A stretch of DNA of 64,000 nucleotides from Gymnopus androsaceus JB14 (lineage: Eukaryota > Basidiomycota > Agaricomycetes > Agaricales > Omphalotaceae). The stretch covers positions 62,001 through 126,000 of the forward strand of contig ML769507.1 of assembly GCA_009733575.1 (NCBI GenBank), written 5' to 3'. The number at the start of each line of letters is the position of its first letter. The first letter of the stretch is position 1. The position numbers and the translations under genes are program-made. The notes under the pieces were generated by a model that was not told the DNA's origin, did no database searches, and saw only the letters and a list, made by a program, of their open reading frames with translations. Below are positions 10,838 through 22,531 of the stretch, piece by piece.

Positions 10838-11667
10838 ATGTTCAGCACCCTATTTTTCATTTCTTTCTGTCTATATTTCTCGAGAACATGTGAGTTGTAT
10901 CCCTTATTAGATCTACCGTAGAAACTTCAGGGGAGTTCATTTCTCTTTTCTCCACAGTGTATGCTTTACCCAGTCCTCAAGAAACTGTGACTCTGATCTT
11001 TTGGCTCAACCGACATCGGGTCAGGCGAAGACAGTGATAGACGACAGCATCGTTACCCAGTTCTTGATTCCATCCGGCACTTCCAACGGAGGTGATGAGA
11101 CTACTTTCGAGTATGTCCAGGTTGACCTCATCACAGTTGAATCATTGGGTAGTACTGCGAATGTAGCACAAACATCACTTACGACGCTCACAGGTATGCG
11201 TTGTTCTTACCAAAACTCCCTTTATTCACTATTCACTGCACATTCTAACGATCTTGCAGGCGAGTTGGTTGCATCAGCTTCTGGTTTTGCGCTAGATGCC
11301 ACATTTACGGCGGCTTTCCTTGGAGTTGGGATACCCGTTACGGTCACAGAAGGAATTCAATGTCAGGCTACCGCGAGCGATAGTGGAGAATGTTCCTTTG
11401 ACTTCTTTGAAACTACTGGAACCACCACTGGCGTACCAATTACGCAATTAATTGCTGTCTCCTCACCAACAGCGACGTCTTCCTCTACCTCTGGTAGCTT
11501 TGATACCAGTGCTTCTGTTAGCCCCACTTCTGATAGCTCCAAAAATGGTAGGGCTCAAACGCGAATTCGACCACTTGGAAAATACTGGGAGGGCTTGTAG
11601 TCGTTACTACGCTTTTGGGCACTTTCTCTGGAGGTTTTTTGGCTTCTATAATCGTCGTTACTACTGA
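10838..11667 (+). pseudogene. Array member 4: frameshifted copy
   Basis: Exon 1 (10838-10889), intron (10890-10957), exon 2 from 10958, intron 2 (11194-11259) and exon 3 all keep family positions and splice signals. The leader MFSTLFFISFCLYFSRT-LYALPSPQ is intact. Exon 2 then changes frame twice between about 10995 and 11035 (a LIF/GSTDIGSGEDSD segment lies in one frame, TQFLIPSGTSNGGDETTFEY in another), and exon 3 changes frame again near 11550-11590. The KREFD element and the final hydrophobic GTFSGGFLASII-like tail are therefore in different frames. At least three indels make this the most decayed of the four copies. Confidence 0.65.
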
Positions 11668-12097
11668 TAGTAGGGTTGTAGGTCGAAATATTTTAGGATA
11701 GGATATCATCGTCGCGTCTGACTCCAAGTACTGGTCATTGAACTAACTTGAATACTACTTATACGTATAGCAAACACTTGAATTTGAGAACGAATATACC
11801 CTCGCAGAGTCGAGTAAGTACACTCTTCATGAATAAAGGGCGTTTAAAGGTGCCAGTTTAGGCGCTCTGGAATTCCCACAGACTTGCTTCGTGGCACACT
11901 ACGATGGCTTGAATTGCTTGAATTTATACCACACAGACTTTCTTTATTCTACGTCTTCTTTCGTTCCCTCTCTGACCTGCCTAGCCGGGATTTAATACGC
12001 GGGATTCTGCCAGCTTGCGGCTGTTTGGCGCATGCTATTGACGTGATTTCCTAGAGAACCCTACTTTGAAGTCTTGCAGCGCGCAAATTGGGCTGGA
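11668..12097. other. Intergenic region before ALG5
   Basis: No gene or repeat recognised. Confidence 0.5.
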
Positions 12098-13405
12098 ATG
12101 GACAATCTCAATACCACTACGCTCCTTTACGGGGCTCTTGCGGTGGTAATTGCTGGTCTCGGTTTGGTGAGTATCCATCTCTTTCGCTTTTTCGCTTTAA
12201 AGATGAAAACAATTCCGTTATCATCCTTGTTCTTCGAACTTTGAGCCATCTTTCGAGATGTTTGCGTCAAAGTGATGACGAAAAACCTGGGTCCTTTGGT
12301 TCCTTATGAACCTCTGAAATTCTTTCTTTCTTTCTGAAGTGTTTTCTGTTTTCGTTCTAACGCATCAATCAACCAGCTCTACGTTCTCCTTCTCATCTGG
12401 TCCCCTGCGCCTATCATTACCAGCGAATCAGAAACTTTTTACCGCTCAAACAAGTCTCCGAAAAAGCCGCTACCCTTGCCGCGGTTGGAAGACCCAGCAA
12501 CGGTTGATCTGAGTGTGGTCGTACCGGCGTATAACGAGGAAGAAAGGCTGCCTATCATGCTGGAGCAGACTATTGGGCACTTGAGAAGTGTGAATGAGCA
12601 GCGGAAGAACGGGGGGAAGAAGGATGCAAAAAATAACTCGAAATCCAAATCGTCACGTCAACGCACTTTCGAGATTCTCATCGTCGACGATGGATCGTCA
12701 GATAATACTTGTGCAACGGCTCTTGCTCTGGCAGGATCCAAGTACGCCGACATCGACATAAAAGTCGTAAACTTGGCCAAAAACCAAGGCAAAGGAGCTG
12801 CGGTGAGGCATGGGATGCTGTTTAGCGGTGGTAAGAGGCTATTGATGGTCGATGCTGATGGTGCGACTCGCTTCGAGGATCTTGAGCCTGTGTGGGAGGC
12901 TATGGATGAGATCACGGGCGGAGATGAAGAAGGCGAAGGGGTAGTGGTGGGTAGTAGAGCTCATTTGGTTAAAACAGACGCTGTGGTCAAGGTATGTTCA
13001 GCCCGGTATTAAACTGATTACCCCACTCAAATCTCCTTTGTTCGACAGCGCTCCCCTATCCGCAATATCCTCATGTACTCACTACACACGCTTCTCCTCC
13101 TTGTTGGGGTCGGGCACATCCGGGATACTCAATGCGGGTTCAAGCTGTTTTCCCGCCCCGCCGCACGTCGGCTCTTCCCGTATCAGCATCTACCGTCATG
13201 GATGTTCGACGTTGAGCTCTTATTGCTTGCGAAAGAGCAGGGGATCACCGTGCGGGAGGTGGATGTGGAGTGGCACGAAGTAGGCGGAAGCAAGTTGCAT
13301 GTGGTGCAAGCAAGTTTGGGGATGCTGCGAGATTTGGGTGTGATCAGAGGGAATATGTTGCTGGGTAGGTGGGGCTTTGGGAAGAAAAAAGTGAAGACGG
13401 ACTGA
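12098..13405 (+). CDS. ALG5: Dolichyl-phosphate beta-glucosyltransferase
   Basis: Exons 12098-12166, 12377-12991 and 13049-13405 (introns 210 and 57 bp, all phase 0) give 346 residues. The N-terminal hydrophobic helix (LLYGALAVVIAGLGL-LYVLLLIW) is the single membrane anchor expected of ALG5. It is followed by the GT2 fold: LSVVVPAYNEEERLP (about 68-82), ILIVDDGSSDNT, LAKNQGKGAAVRHGM, LLMVDADGAT (DxD-type metal site), VVGSRAH, DTQCGFKLF, and WMFDVELL. Family knowledge: it transfers glucose from UDP-glucose to dolichyl phosphate on the cytosolic ER face, supplying the donor for glucosylation of the N-glycan precursor. A Lys/Asn-rich insert of about 25 residues (about 95-119) interrupts an otherwise compact domain. 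Length fits fungal ALG5 (about 330 residues). Confidence 0.95.
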
Positions 13406-13518
13406 TTAAGATAGACGGACTTTTGCTTGCAATTGCGAGAATGTATCCTTATTATAATGTTACATGGAAAAGTCGACTAACTGATCACGACTGAATAGGA
13501 TCCTGGCGCTCGTACACT

Positions 13519-14271
13519 TCATGTCTTCTTCAAGCTCTCGTATGTTAGCCGATAGCCCAGTAGAGGAGCAATATAGCCTCCCAAGATTATAACAAACTGA
13601 GTAGAAAGGTTTGAGCCAAATACTGCCAGATGCCCGTACAAACTCACTGCTTTTTCCAGCCACTTCAAATGAACAGGAAACGCAGGGAACATATCTCCGT
13701 GATGGAACACCTGCATTGTTGGTAGTAGGCTGCCTCCCGTCATCCAATCTGGCATTGCGAACAAGTTTCGGAAGAATAGCTCTTTTTTGTCAAAATCCTA
13801 CCCGTTCCAATGTTCGTCAACCCCGAGCAGGCGCTCACAGAGCTCAAATTCGTGCTCACCGATGGATTTGTTCGCTCCGTGAAGACACAGCGCACACCTT
13901 TGAAGCCCTTTTAAGTTTGATTAGTGGCCCTTTTCTTCGAGGCATTTTGGCTTGCCAAACTACCTTTAACGAATGGAGAATCCCTCGAGGGACAAACGCC
14001 TCTCCGCTTTCCGACGTGCATACTTTCACCTCACTTCCCAGAGTGACTTGCAGTTTTCCCTCAAGGACAGTGATAATTTCGTCGTGATCTTCGTGCCAGT
14101 GCGTTGGAACAAGGAAATCGTCGTCGTCTGCGTCTCCGTTGATCTTAATCAGACGAATTTGGGGCTCGAAAGTCTACACAGGTTGTAAATAATTGGTCGT
14201 TTGAGCGAGGAGGAAATACACACCATGGTCACTCCCTTTGCGACGTTCATGGTATCCGAATACCCGGCCAT
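13519..14271 (-). CDS. Cupin-fold protein with C-terminal membrane segment
   Basis: Four exons on the minus strand: 14271-14224, 14173-13964, 13907-13860 and 13797-13519 (introns 50, 56 and 62 bp) give 194 residues. The core is one cupin barrel. Motif 1 is THWHEDHDEIITVLEG (residues about 40-55), with the His-X-His and downstream Glu metal ligands. Motif 2 is VPRGILHSL (about 77-85), with its His. Exon 3 reads GFKGVRCVFTERTNP. The C-terminal exon has FHHGDMFPAFP and then a hydrophobic stretch (STQFVIILGGYIAPLLGY), suggesting membrane association. The ligands needed for a divalent metal are present; the substrate is unknown. The gene is convergent with ALG5, 113 bp apart. Confidence 0.75.
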
Positions 14272-14772
14272 GGTCAATTGTTGGAGAAAGGACTTCACTT
14301 AAAATCGGGTAGCTTTTATAGTTTCAGACAACTATCATGGGAACATGATCATCGACGAACGGCTGGTTTCCCAAGTTTATATTACGGTTAATACCCGAAG
14401 GATCTTATCTTATTACTTGTTGACTTGAACAAAGATCTAGGCTCAGTAGATTGCCCATGGGAATGGAGGTGAACGCGATATTTATAAAATGCAAAACAGG
14501 TTAAGCTCCAGGCTTAAGTACGCCGGACTAGTACTCAAGAGTTGATCTGGTTCATTAAATGCTACAGCACCCAGCTCGAATGATGAAGACATGCAATCCA
14601 TGACTATAGGAAGATTGATTTGCTAGTTATCCAACTTTATGCTTGTCGGCAAGAAGTTCGACTGGACAGCTTATAGTGATAGCAACTTGCCACTCCCTCA
14701 AGTGAATTTGAAGATAAATATCTTGGGTGACACTCGTTAAGACTATTGACGGATAGCCAGCAGCAGATACTA
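14272..14772. other. Spacer between the cupin gene and the repeat block
   Basis: AT-rich DNA without a recognisable gene; it contains the cupin promoter region. Confidence 0.45.
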
Positions 14773-14875
14773 TGACGGTATTTTTCATCGTAAAAAGGTA
14801 CTGGATAAGCTTACATTGTACTTTGGGTATTCCGTGGTTTGTGTAGCAATATTGTACTCAAAGGGTCAAATATTC
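14773..14875 (+). repeat. Repeated flank of the foldback element
   Basis: The sequence starting TATGACGGTATTTTTCAT and running up to the element's TAGTCAATC end is present again at about 45474-45583, also directly outside the left arm. It is absent from the right side of the copies at 17585 and 20210. It is either an extra part of the element or DNA carried along by duplication. Confidence 0.65.
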
Positions 14876-15201
14876 TAGTCAATCAACTCATTTCTTGTTG
14901 AGCATGAGTTGTGAAAGTACTACTGATCCTGTGAGTCCCTGTGAGTCCCTGTGAGTCTGGTTGACACCAATTGAGCATTGGTTGAGACCTGTTGACATTC
15001 ACTGACCCCAGGATTATGTACTTCTTGGACCCATGAACGTGTCACTGACTTCCTCTGAGCAACACTGAGCATGCTCAACTCCAAGTTCAAGGCTCCCAAG
15101 ACTTTGCAATACATACTCCATCCCCAACTATTTAAGCCTAATATTTGCTCTCATTTACCCCTCTTTTGATGAGGACGTGGGCAGTGGATAATGGAACCTC
15201 A

Positions 15202-15273
15202 AGCGTGGGAACGCGCAGGAAAAGCTGCTGCAACGCTGAAGTTGCAGCAGCTTTTCCTGTGTGTTCCCACGCT
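15202..15273. repeat. 33-bp-stem hairpin inside each foldback arm
   Basis: Stem 15202-15234 pairs with 15241-15273 around the loop GCTGAA. The only deviations from Watson-Crick pairing are G-T positions, so an RNA copy would pair along the whole stem. The same hairpin recurs at about 17190-17260, 17820-17890 and 45901-45972, and in a damaged form near 19830-19885. Confidence 0.8.
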
Positions 15274-16282
15274 CTGGACCCGGTCTCCAGCGAGCCAATC
15301 TGAATCATTTTATACATGAATCTTGTACACTTGTGTTCAAACCGCCAAATTCTCATGCCCAAATGTGGCTTGATCATAAGATAAAAGATATGATAAAGGG
15401 GAGATAAGAATTCCTCGGCATCTAGCCCGGAGCCGGAGAGTCCTAATTCGTTCAAAAAATTGATGCACTTTGAAAGAAGTTGTTGAAGACTGAGAAGGAA
15501 AAGGAAACTTGTTGAGTATTTCAATGTTGAATTTGTTCAGCATGCATGCTGGTATAGGTACAGAGAATGTTCCCTTGCAGGGTGAGTTTGAACTTCGCAT
15601 TGACATGACACCTTTCCATTCTAAGGCCTACGCAGACACCTTACTTGCTTATGTGCTATGTCAAAGTAATTTGATTCTGACAGTTTACATTGAATACGGG
15701 CAAAGGCTCTGGATTTAGTAATCTTCACTTTCTTATCATAGCTTTTATCTTATGATCAAGCCGCATTTGGGCATGAGAATTTGGTGGTTGGCAAAGGATG
15801 CAGTGGATGCGTGGATACACTGGATACAAGCAAAAAGATCAGTACAACCAAATCGCTAAAATGGCCGACAGGATGCTGGCATTGTATGCTATTTGTCATT
15901 TGCTGGTCCTTCCGGGATCGCCATTCACTAGATTGGATGACACCATCACAAACACTGCGAAAGAGAGGTACGGGGAGCAGATGGGTAGGATGAGCAAGGG
16001 GGAAGTGACACTCTTGTTGCATCTGAGGTATGAAGGCATTTTTCATCATTTATTGTACATCTTACTCAAATTTGGCTGTTTTTACTCTGTGGACGTACTT
16101 TTAGCACATATTTTTACTACTTGTGGGTACTTGATGATAATTGTGAATTCCAATGTGTACTTTACCCTTATCTTATAGCGTTGAATTTGATATGCTGCTA
16201 GGTTCCACTTATAGGTATCTCTGCTCTGGCCACTCAGTTGTGTATGTCTGAAACTATTGATGTTACTTGCATACCTCCCCAG

Positions 16283-16395
16283 TGTACTCTTGAGCCTTTG
16301 GTAGTGTACTCTTGAGCTCCAGTGGCATACTCTTGAGCTCCTGTGGCGTACTCTTGAGCTCCTGTGGCATACTCTTGAGCTTCTCCAATCTACTT
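16283..16395. repeat. Minisatellite, 21-bp unit (copy 1 of the element)
   Basis: Repeats of a 21-bp unit beginning CATACTCTTGAGCTC and ending CTGTGG, three to four units plus diverged edge units. Copy 2 (about 18896-19025) has one unit more; the third element has the array at 30377-30471 (cut by the gypsy insertion and continued at 45387-45420) and, inverted, at about 46777-46900. Confidence 0.7.
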
Positions 16396-17585
16396 CTGAG
16401 AGAAATATGGGCAAGCATGCAGGAACAGCTCCTCAGATGCAACAAGAGTGTCACTTCCCCCCTTGCTCATCCTACCCATCTGCTCCCCATACCTCTCTTT
16501 CGCAGTGTTTGTGATGGTGTCATCCAATCTAGTGAATGGCAATCCTGGAAGGACCAGCAAATGACAAATAGCATACAATGCCAGCATCCTATTGGCCATT
16601 TTAGCAATTTGGTCGTACTGATCTTTTTGCTTGTATCCAGTGTATCCATGCATCCACTGCATCCTTTGCCAACCGCCAAATTCTCATGCCCAAATGCGGC
16701 TTGATCATAAGATAAAAGCTATGATAAGAAAGTGAAGATTACTAAATCCGGAGCCTCTGCCCGTATTCGATGTAAACTGTCAGAATCAAATTACTTTGAC
16801 ATAGCACATAAGCAAGTAAGGTGTCGCGTAGGCCTTAGAATGGAAAGGTGTCATGTTAATGCGAAGTTCAAACTCACCCTGCAAGGGAACATTCTCTGTA
16901 CCTATACCAGCATGCATGCTGAACAAATTCAACATTGAAATACTCAACAAGTTTCCTTTTCCTTCTCAGTCTTCAACAACTTCTTTCAAAGTGCATCAAT
17001 TTTTTGAACGAATTAGGACTCTCCAGCTCCGGGCTAGATGCCAAGGAATCCTTATCTCCCCTTTATCATATCTTTTATCTTATGATCAAGCTACATTTGG
17101 GCATGAGAATTTGGCGTTTTGAACACAAGTGTACAAGATTCATGTATAAAATGATTCAGATTGGCTCGCTGGAGACCGGGTCCAGAGCGTGGGAACACAC
17201 AGGAAAAGCTGCTGCAACTTCAGCGTTGCAGCAGCTTTTCCTGCGTGTTCCCACGCTTGAGGTTCCATTATCCACTGCCCACGTCCTCATCAAAAGAGGG
17301 GTAAATGAGAGCAAATATTAGGCTTAAATAGTTGGGGATGGAGTATGTATTGCAAAGTCTTGGGAGCCTTGAACTTGGAGTTGAGCATGCTCAGTGTTGC
17401 TCAGAGGAAGTCAGTGACACATGTTCATGGGTCCAAGAAGTACATAATCCTGGGGTCAGTGAATGTCAACAGGTCTCAACCAATGCTCAATTGGTGTCAA
17501 CCAGACTCACAGGGACTCACAGGGACTCACAGGATCAGTAGTACTTTCACAACTCATGCTCAACAAGAAATGAGTTGATTGACTA

Positions 17586-20210
17586 ATTGATGCATTGGTT
17601 GAGACCTGTTGACATTCACTGACCCCAGGATTATGTACTTCTTGGACCCATGAACGTGTCACTGACTTCCTCTGAGCAACACTGAGCATGCTCAACTCCA
17701 AGTTCAAGGCTCCCAAGACTTTTGCAATACATACTCCATCCCCAACTATTTAAGCCTAATATTTGCTCTCATTTACCCCTCTTTTGCTGAGGACGTGGGC
17801 AGTGGATAATGGAACCTCAAGCATGGGAACGCGCAGGAAAAGCTGCTGCAACGCTGAAGTTGCAGCAGCTTTTCCTGTGTGTTCCCACGCTCTGGACCCG
17901 GTCTCCAGCGAGCCAATCTGAATCATTTTATACATGAATCTTGTACACTTGTGTTCAAACCGCCAAATTCTCATGCCAAATGTGGCTTGATCATAAGATA
18001 AAGATATGATAAAGGGGAGATAAGGATTCCTTGGCATCTAGCCCGGAGCTGGAGAGTCCTAATTCGTTCAAAAAATTGATGCACTTTGAAAGAAGTTGTT
18101 GAAGACTGAGAAGGAAAAGGAAACTTGTTGAGTATTTCAATGTTGAATTTGTTCAGCATGGCATGCTGGTATAGGTACAGAGAATGTTCCCTTGCAGGGT
18201 GAGTTTGAACTTCGCATTAACATGACACCTTTCCATTCTAAGGCCTACGCGACACCTTACTTGCTTATGTGCTATGTCAAAGTAATTTGATTCTGACAGT
18301 TTACATCGAATACGGGCAAAGGCTCCGGATTTAGTAATCTTCACTTTATCATAGCTTTTATCTTATGATCAAGCCGCATTTGGGCATGGAGAATTTGGCG
18401 GTTGGCAAAGGATGCAGTGGATGCATGGATACACTGGATACAAGCAAAAAGATCAGTACGACCAAATTGCTAAAATGGCCGACAGGATGCTGGCATTGTA
18501 TGCTATTTGTCATTTGCTGGTCCTTCCGGGATCGCCATTCACTAGATTGGATGACACCATCACAAACACTGCGAAAGAGAGGTACGGGGAGCAGATGGGT
18601 AGGATGAGCAAGGGGGAAGTGACACTCTTGTTGCATCTGAGGTATGAAGGCATTTTTCATCATTTATTGTACATCTTACTCAAATTTGGCTGTTTTTACT
18701 CTGTGGACGTACTTTTAGCACATATTTTTACTACTTGTGGGTACTTGATGATAATTGTGAATTCCAATGTGTACTTTACCCTTATCTTATAGCGTTGAAT
18801 TTGATATGCTGCTAGGTTCCACTTATAGGTATCTCTGCTCTGGCCACTCAGTTGTGTATGTCTGAAACTATTGATTTTACTTGCATACCTCCCCAGTGTA
18901 CTCTTGAGCCTTTGGTAGTGTACTCTTGAGCTCCAGTGGCATACTCTTGAGCTCCTGTGGCATACTCTTGAGCTCCTGTGGCGTACTCTTGAGCTCCTGT
19001 GGCATACTCTTGAGCTTCTCCAATCTACTTCTGAGAGAATTATGGGCAAGCATGCAGGAACAGCTCCTCAGATGCAACAAGAGTGTCACTTCCCCCCCTT
19101 GCTCATCCTACCCATCTGCTCCCCATACCTCTCTTTCGCAGTGTTTGTGATGGTGTCATCCAATCTAGTGAATGGCAATCCTGGAAGGACCAGCAAATGA
19201 CAAATAGCATACAATGCCAGCATCCTGTTGGCCATTTTAGCAATTTGGTCGTACTGATCTTTTTGCTTGTATCCAGTGTATCCATGCATCCACTGCATCC
19301 TTTGCCAACCGCCAAATTCTCATGCCCAAATGTGGCTTGATCATAAGATAAAAGCTATGATAAGAAAGTGAAGATTACTAAATCCGGAGCCTCTGCCCGT
19401 ATTCGATGTAAACTGTCAGAATCAAATTACTTTGACATAGCACATAAGCAAGTAAGGTGTCGCGTAGGCCTTAGAATGGAAAGGTGTCATGTTAATGCGA
19501 AGTTCAAACTCACCCTGCAAGGGAACATTCTCTGTACCTATACCAGCATGCATGCTGAACAAATTCAACATTGAAATACTCAACAGGTTTCCTTTTCCTT
19601 CTCAGTCTTCACAACTTTCTTTCAAAGTGCATAATTTTTTGAACGAATTAGGACTCTCCAGCTCCGGGTAGATGCGAGGAATCCTTATCTCCCCTTTATC
19701 TATCTTTTATCTTATGATCAAGCCACATTTTGGCATGAGAATTTGGCGGTTTGAAACCAAAGTGTACAAGCTTCATGTATAAAATGATTCAGATTGGCTG
19801 CTGGAGACCGGGATCCAGAGGTGGAACACACAGGAAAGCTGCTGCAACTTCAGCGTTGACAGTTTTCCTGTGTGTTCCCACGCTTGAGGTTCCATTATCC
19901 ACTGCCCACGTCCTCATCAAAAGAGGGGTAAATGAGAGCAAATATTAGGCTTAAATAGTTGGGGATGGAGTATGTATTGCAAAGTCTTGGGAGCCTTGAA
20001 CTTGGAGTTGAGCATGCTCAGTGTTGCTCAGAGGAAGTCAGTGACACATTCATGGGTCCAAGAAGTACATAATCCTGGGGTCAGTGAATGTCAACAGGTC
20101 TCAACCAACGCTCAATTGGTGTCAACCAGACTCACAGGGACTCACAGGGACTCACAGGATCAGTAGTACTTTCACAACTCATGCTCAACAAGAAATGAGT
20201 TGATTGACTA
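17586..20210. mobile_element. Long-inverted-repeat (foldback) element, copy 2, left end truncated
   Basis: A second copy directly follows copy 1. Its left arm lacks about the first 90 bases (the junction reads GACTAATTGATGCATTGG) and runs from about 17586 to 18640. The centre is about 18640-19070, and the right arm about 19070-20210 ends in GAGTTGATTGACTA. The right arm has several small deletions and a damaged hairpin. No coding capacity was found. The direct abutment suggests insertion of one copy into the end of another, or unequal exchange. Confidence 0.7.
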
Positions 20211-21274
20211 ACCAGAGATGAAAGAAATGTATTGTGATGATACAGGTTTTGCTGATGACTTAGTCTCAATTTGATCCTTTGGAAAGAAACAGCAGGTTTA
20301 TCGTTATGATCATGGTACTTGGAAGGTTTTTTATTCGCCGATAGAGAGAAACGCACAAATAAGATTGAGCAACTCCTCGTTACGAACAGATTTATTTGTT
20401 TCCTCTACAAGAATACTTCTGTAATAGTTATCTCATGAGTCCTCCATTAGTCAGATGAGCGAAAAGATAAATTTGGATTGTCGTTTATCGGATAATCTAT
20501 AATATATATATACTCAGCTAAATACTTCAGTAACCACCTCCACCGTCATGACTGGGGGGGATAGCTGCAAGCGGCGAAAAGCCGAACCTTTTGGGATCAA
20601 ATTTTACTAGCATCATGATAACTTTACTATACTACCACGACAAAGTTTCTTTCGCCAACGCAGTTGTTTGACTTAAACTGGTGACTCAGTTCTTTCGAGT
20701 TCATGTCTTAATTCTTGGGATATATGGTTTCGATCTTTGCCAAATTAAATGGCCTCAAAATGCACAATCATTTCAGGGAGAGGACATGCAAGAGCAGTGT
20801 GCTTTGGATAGAGTGACAGCTAGCTGGATCTATGTATACTACCTCAAGTGAATGTCCTTGTGAGTTGTGTGATGTGAATGTAAAAGTGGGAATTAATGGC
20901 AACTGGTGGTGCGTAGCAGAATAAATCCTCTCAGAATTTGGGGTTGATTTGGGGGCTTAAATTTGAAGGATTGTGAAACATATATCTTACACAAAATGGA
21001 TGTTCAGCATCACTTTGACATTGTGCTGGTAGTTACTAGGACTAGCAGAATTAAGCGTGGACAAGTCTCAGACATTAAATATTTAATATAGAAGCGCTAT
21101 AGAGGTGAAGCTTTGGCAGCTTGCTGCCGAACAGCAAAGATAAGATGAGGATATACCAAATACAGCATGGCTAAGGTTAGGTGTTCCAAATAAGGCCGTG
21201 GGTCGTCCGAATAAGGTAATGGTACAAGAAAAACTTTCACATAAGGAGCCAAACCTAAAGGTTCGGCAATGATA
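20211..21274. other. Intergenic region, no gene recognised
   Basis: About 1.06 kb downstream of the 7-TM gene. No open frame with family features, repeat or RNA gene was seen. Confidence 0.5.
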
Positions 21275-22531
21275 TCACAGCTTCCCTCCGCGCCATGTCT
21301 CTTCGTTCATCGACGACACCTCAGCAGCATCTTCTCCAATAACCAAACTACGAAGCGGAAATGTTGGGTGATTTCTCCCCGTAGACATCTGCACGTCATC
21401 ATTCGGTCGAGCGCTTCGAATAATGACCAAGTTAAACGCTATCGAGAGTATTTGAATTTCCTGTGGTAATGGTATATGAGAATCTCCCAACTAGGCAGCA
21501 CATCGTGGGCCGCACTCACCGCGGAGGAAGTCGCGTAGAAAGAGGTACTGCCGGATAAGAAAGCAATAAAAGAAATCAAAGCAACGGTCGTATATAGGAG
21601 CCCTGACTCGATAATAACCAACATGACATTTTGTAGCCTTGTTCGTTGTCTTTGGTCAAACAAAGTGCGAATGTGGATCCGGGTTCGAACAGAACCAGCA
21701 TCCTGAGCAGCAGTATACATCGAGTTTTCCTTATCTACCTGGCGAATGCGATGGACGATCAGACCTGCCAGAAGAAATGGAATTGAGCATTTGTATGAGG
21801 CATATGCATTAAATCTGTCGAAACATACCGTTGGTTAGAAAATTGTTAACAAGTGAAATAGCCCATGCAGATGCAGTAATATCAACAATACGTGACGAAG
21901 TAGAGCCCGTAAACACGAGAAGGGGATTTCCAGCACTTTGCACCTCCTCGCATATGGCATAAATGGATAAACAGAGGTAGCTGAGCCACAAAAACGTTGG
22001 AAATGCAATGATGAGCCATTTTCTGTTGTGTACCACCCAGCAGCGATAGACCTGTGCAATACGACAATGATTAACGACATATATTCAAAGATGTAAAGAA
22101 TAAATACACACCCAAGCACCGTCACTGATCAGTTTCCCAACCACAAGATTACAAGTCTGCGAGTAATTGTAAACGGCTCACTATGAGTGAATATAACAGC
22201 ATGATGCACACACTTTCAGTATTATCGACCAGTTAGTTAATGCACTGGGCAGTCGAGCAGCGGATCCATTAATAGGACTCGCGAAAGATTTGATTGCCTC
22301 GATATTCTGTGCCAGCCCTAGCGCAACGTCAAAGGTTGGGAACAAGGCTAGCAGCACCGCGACGATTAGCATGGGCCAACTGATTATTGACGCAGACTTT
22401 CGAATGCCCTTCGAGTCCCATAGCAGGCAGCGTATGCTTTGAATAAAGGTGATGAGAAATATGCCCCAGAAGAGACTGGAAAGAAAGAGAGACAAGAGCT
22501 GGGCTATGAGGATTCCGGTGGTTTCAGCCAT
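21275..22531 (-). CDS. Seven-transmembrane protein (basidiomycete family of unknown function)
   Basis: Five exons on the minus strand: 22531-22214, 22156-22112, 22051-21829, 21764-21520 and 21460-21275 (introns 57-64 bp) give 338 residues. Successive hydrophobic segments are LIAQLLSLFLSSLFWGIFLI, ASIISWPMLIVAVLLALFP, the LVVGKLISDGAWVY helix, WLIIAFPTFLWLSYLCLSI, SAWAISLVNNFLTNGLLAGLIV, VMLVIIESGLLYTTVALI and EIQILSIAFNLVIIRSA. The second loop has VYRCWVVHNRKW, the hallmark of a large agaricomycete 7-TM family. The tail (about 45 residues) is polar. GPCR-like topology is an inference; ligand and partners are unknown. Confidence 0.75.

Larger units (their letters stand above)
14876..17585. mobile_element. 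Long-inverted-repeat (foldback) element, copy 1
   Basis: The element is 2.71 kb, bounded by TAGTCAATCAACTC at the left and its complement GAGTTGATTGACTA at the right. Arms 14876-16027 and 16432-17585 are near-perfect complements of about 1.15 kb. The central 400 bp (16028-16431) is single-copy within the element and carries a short minisatellite. No transposase, RT or other protein motif was found; the open frames in the arms are the same non-coding sequence read in both orientations. This looks like a non-autonomous foldback element. No clear target duplication can be read, because the right end abuts copy 2. Confidence 0.72.

Noticed and set aside
15138..15524. A 128-residue open frame (starting MKYSTSFLFLL) repeated in several places on both strands
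   Set aside because: It is part of the foldback arms, read in both directions and in all copies alike; no domain, no codon bias, and its 'conservation' is that of the repeat DNA.
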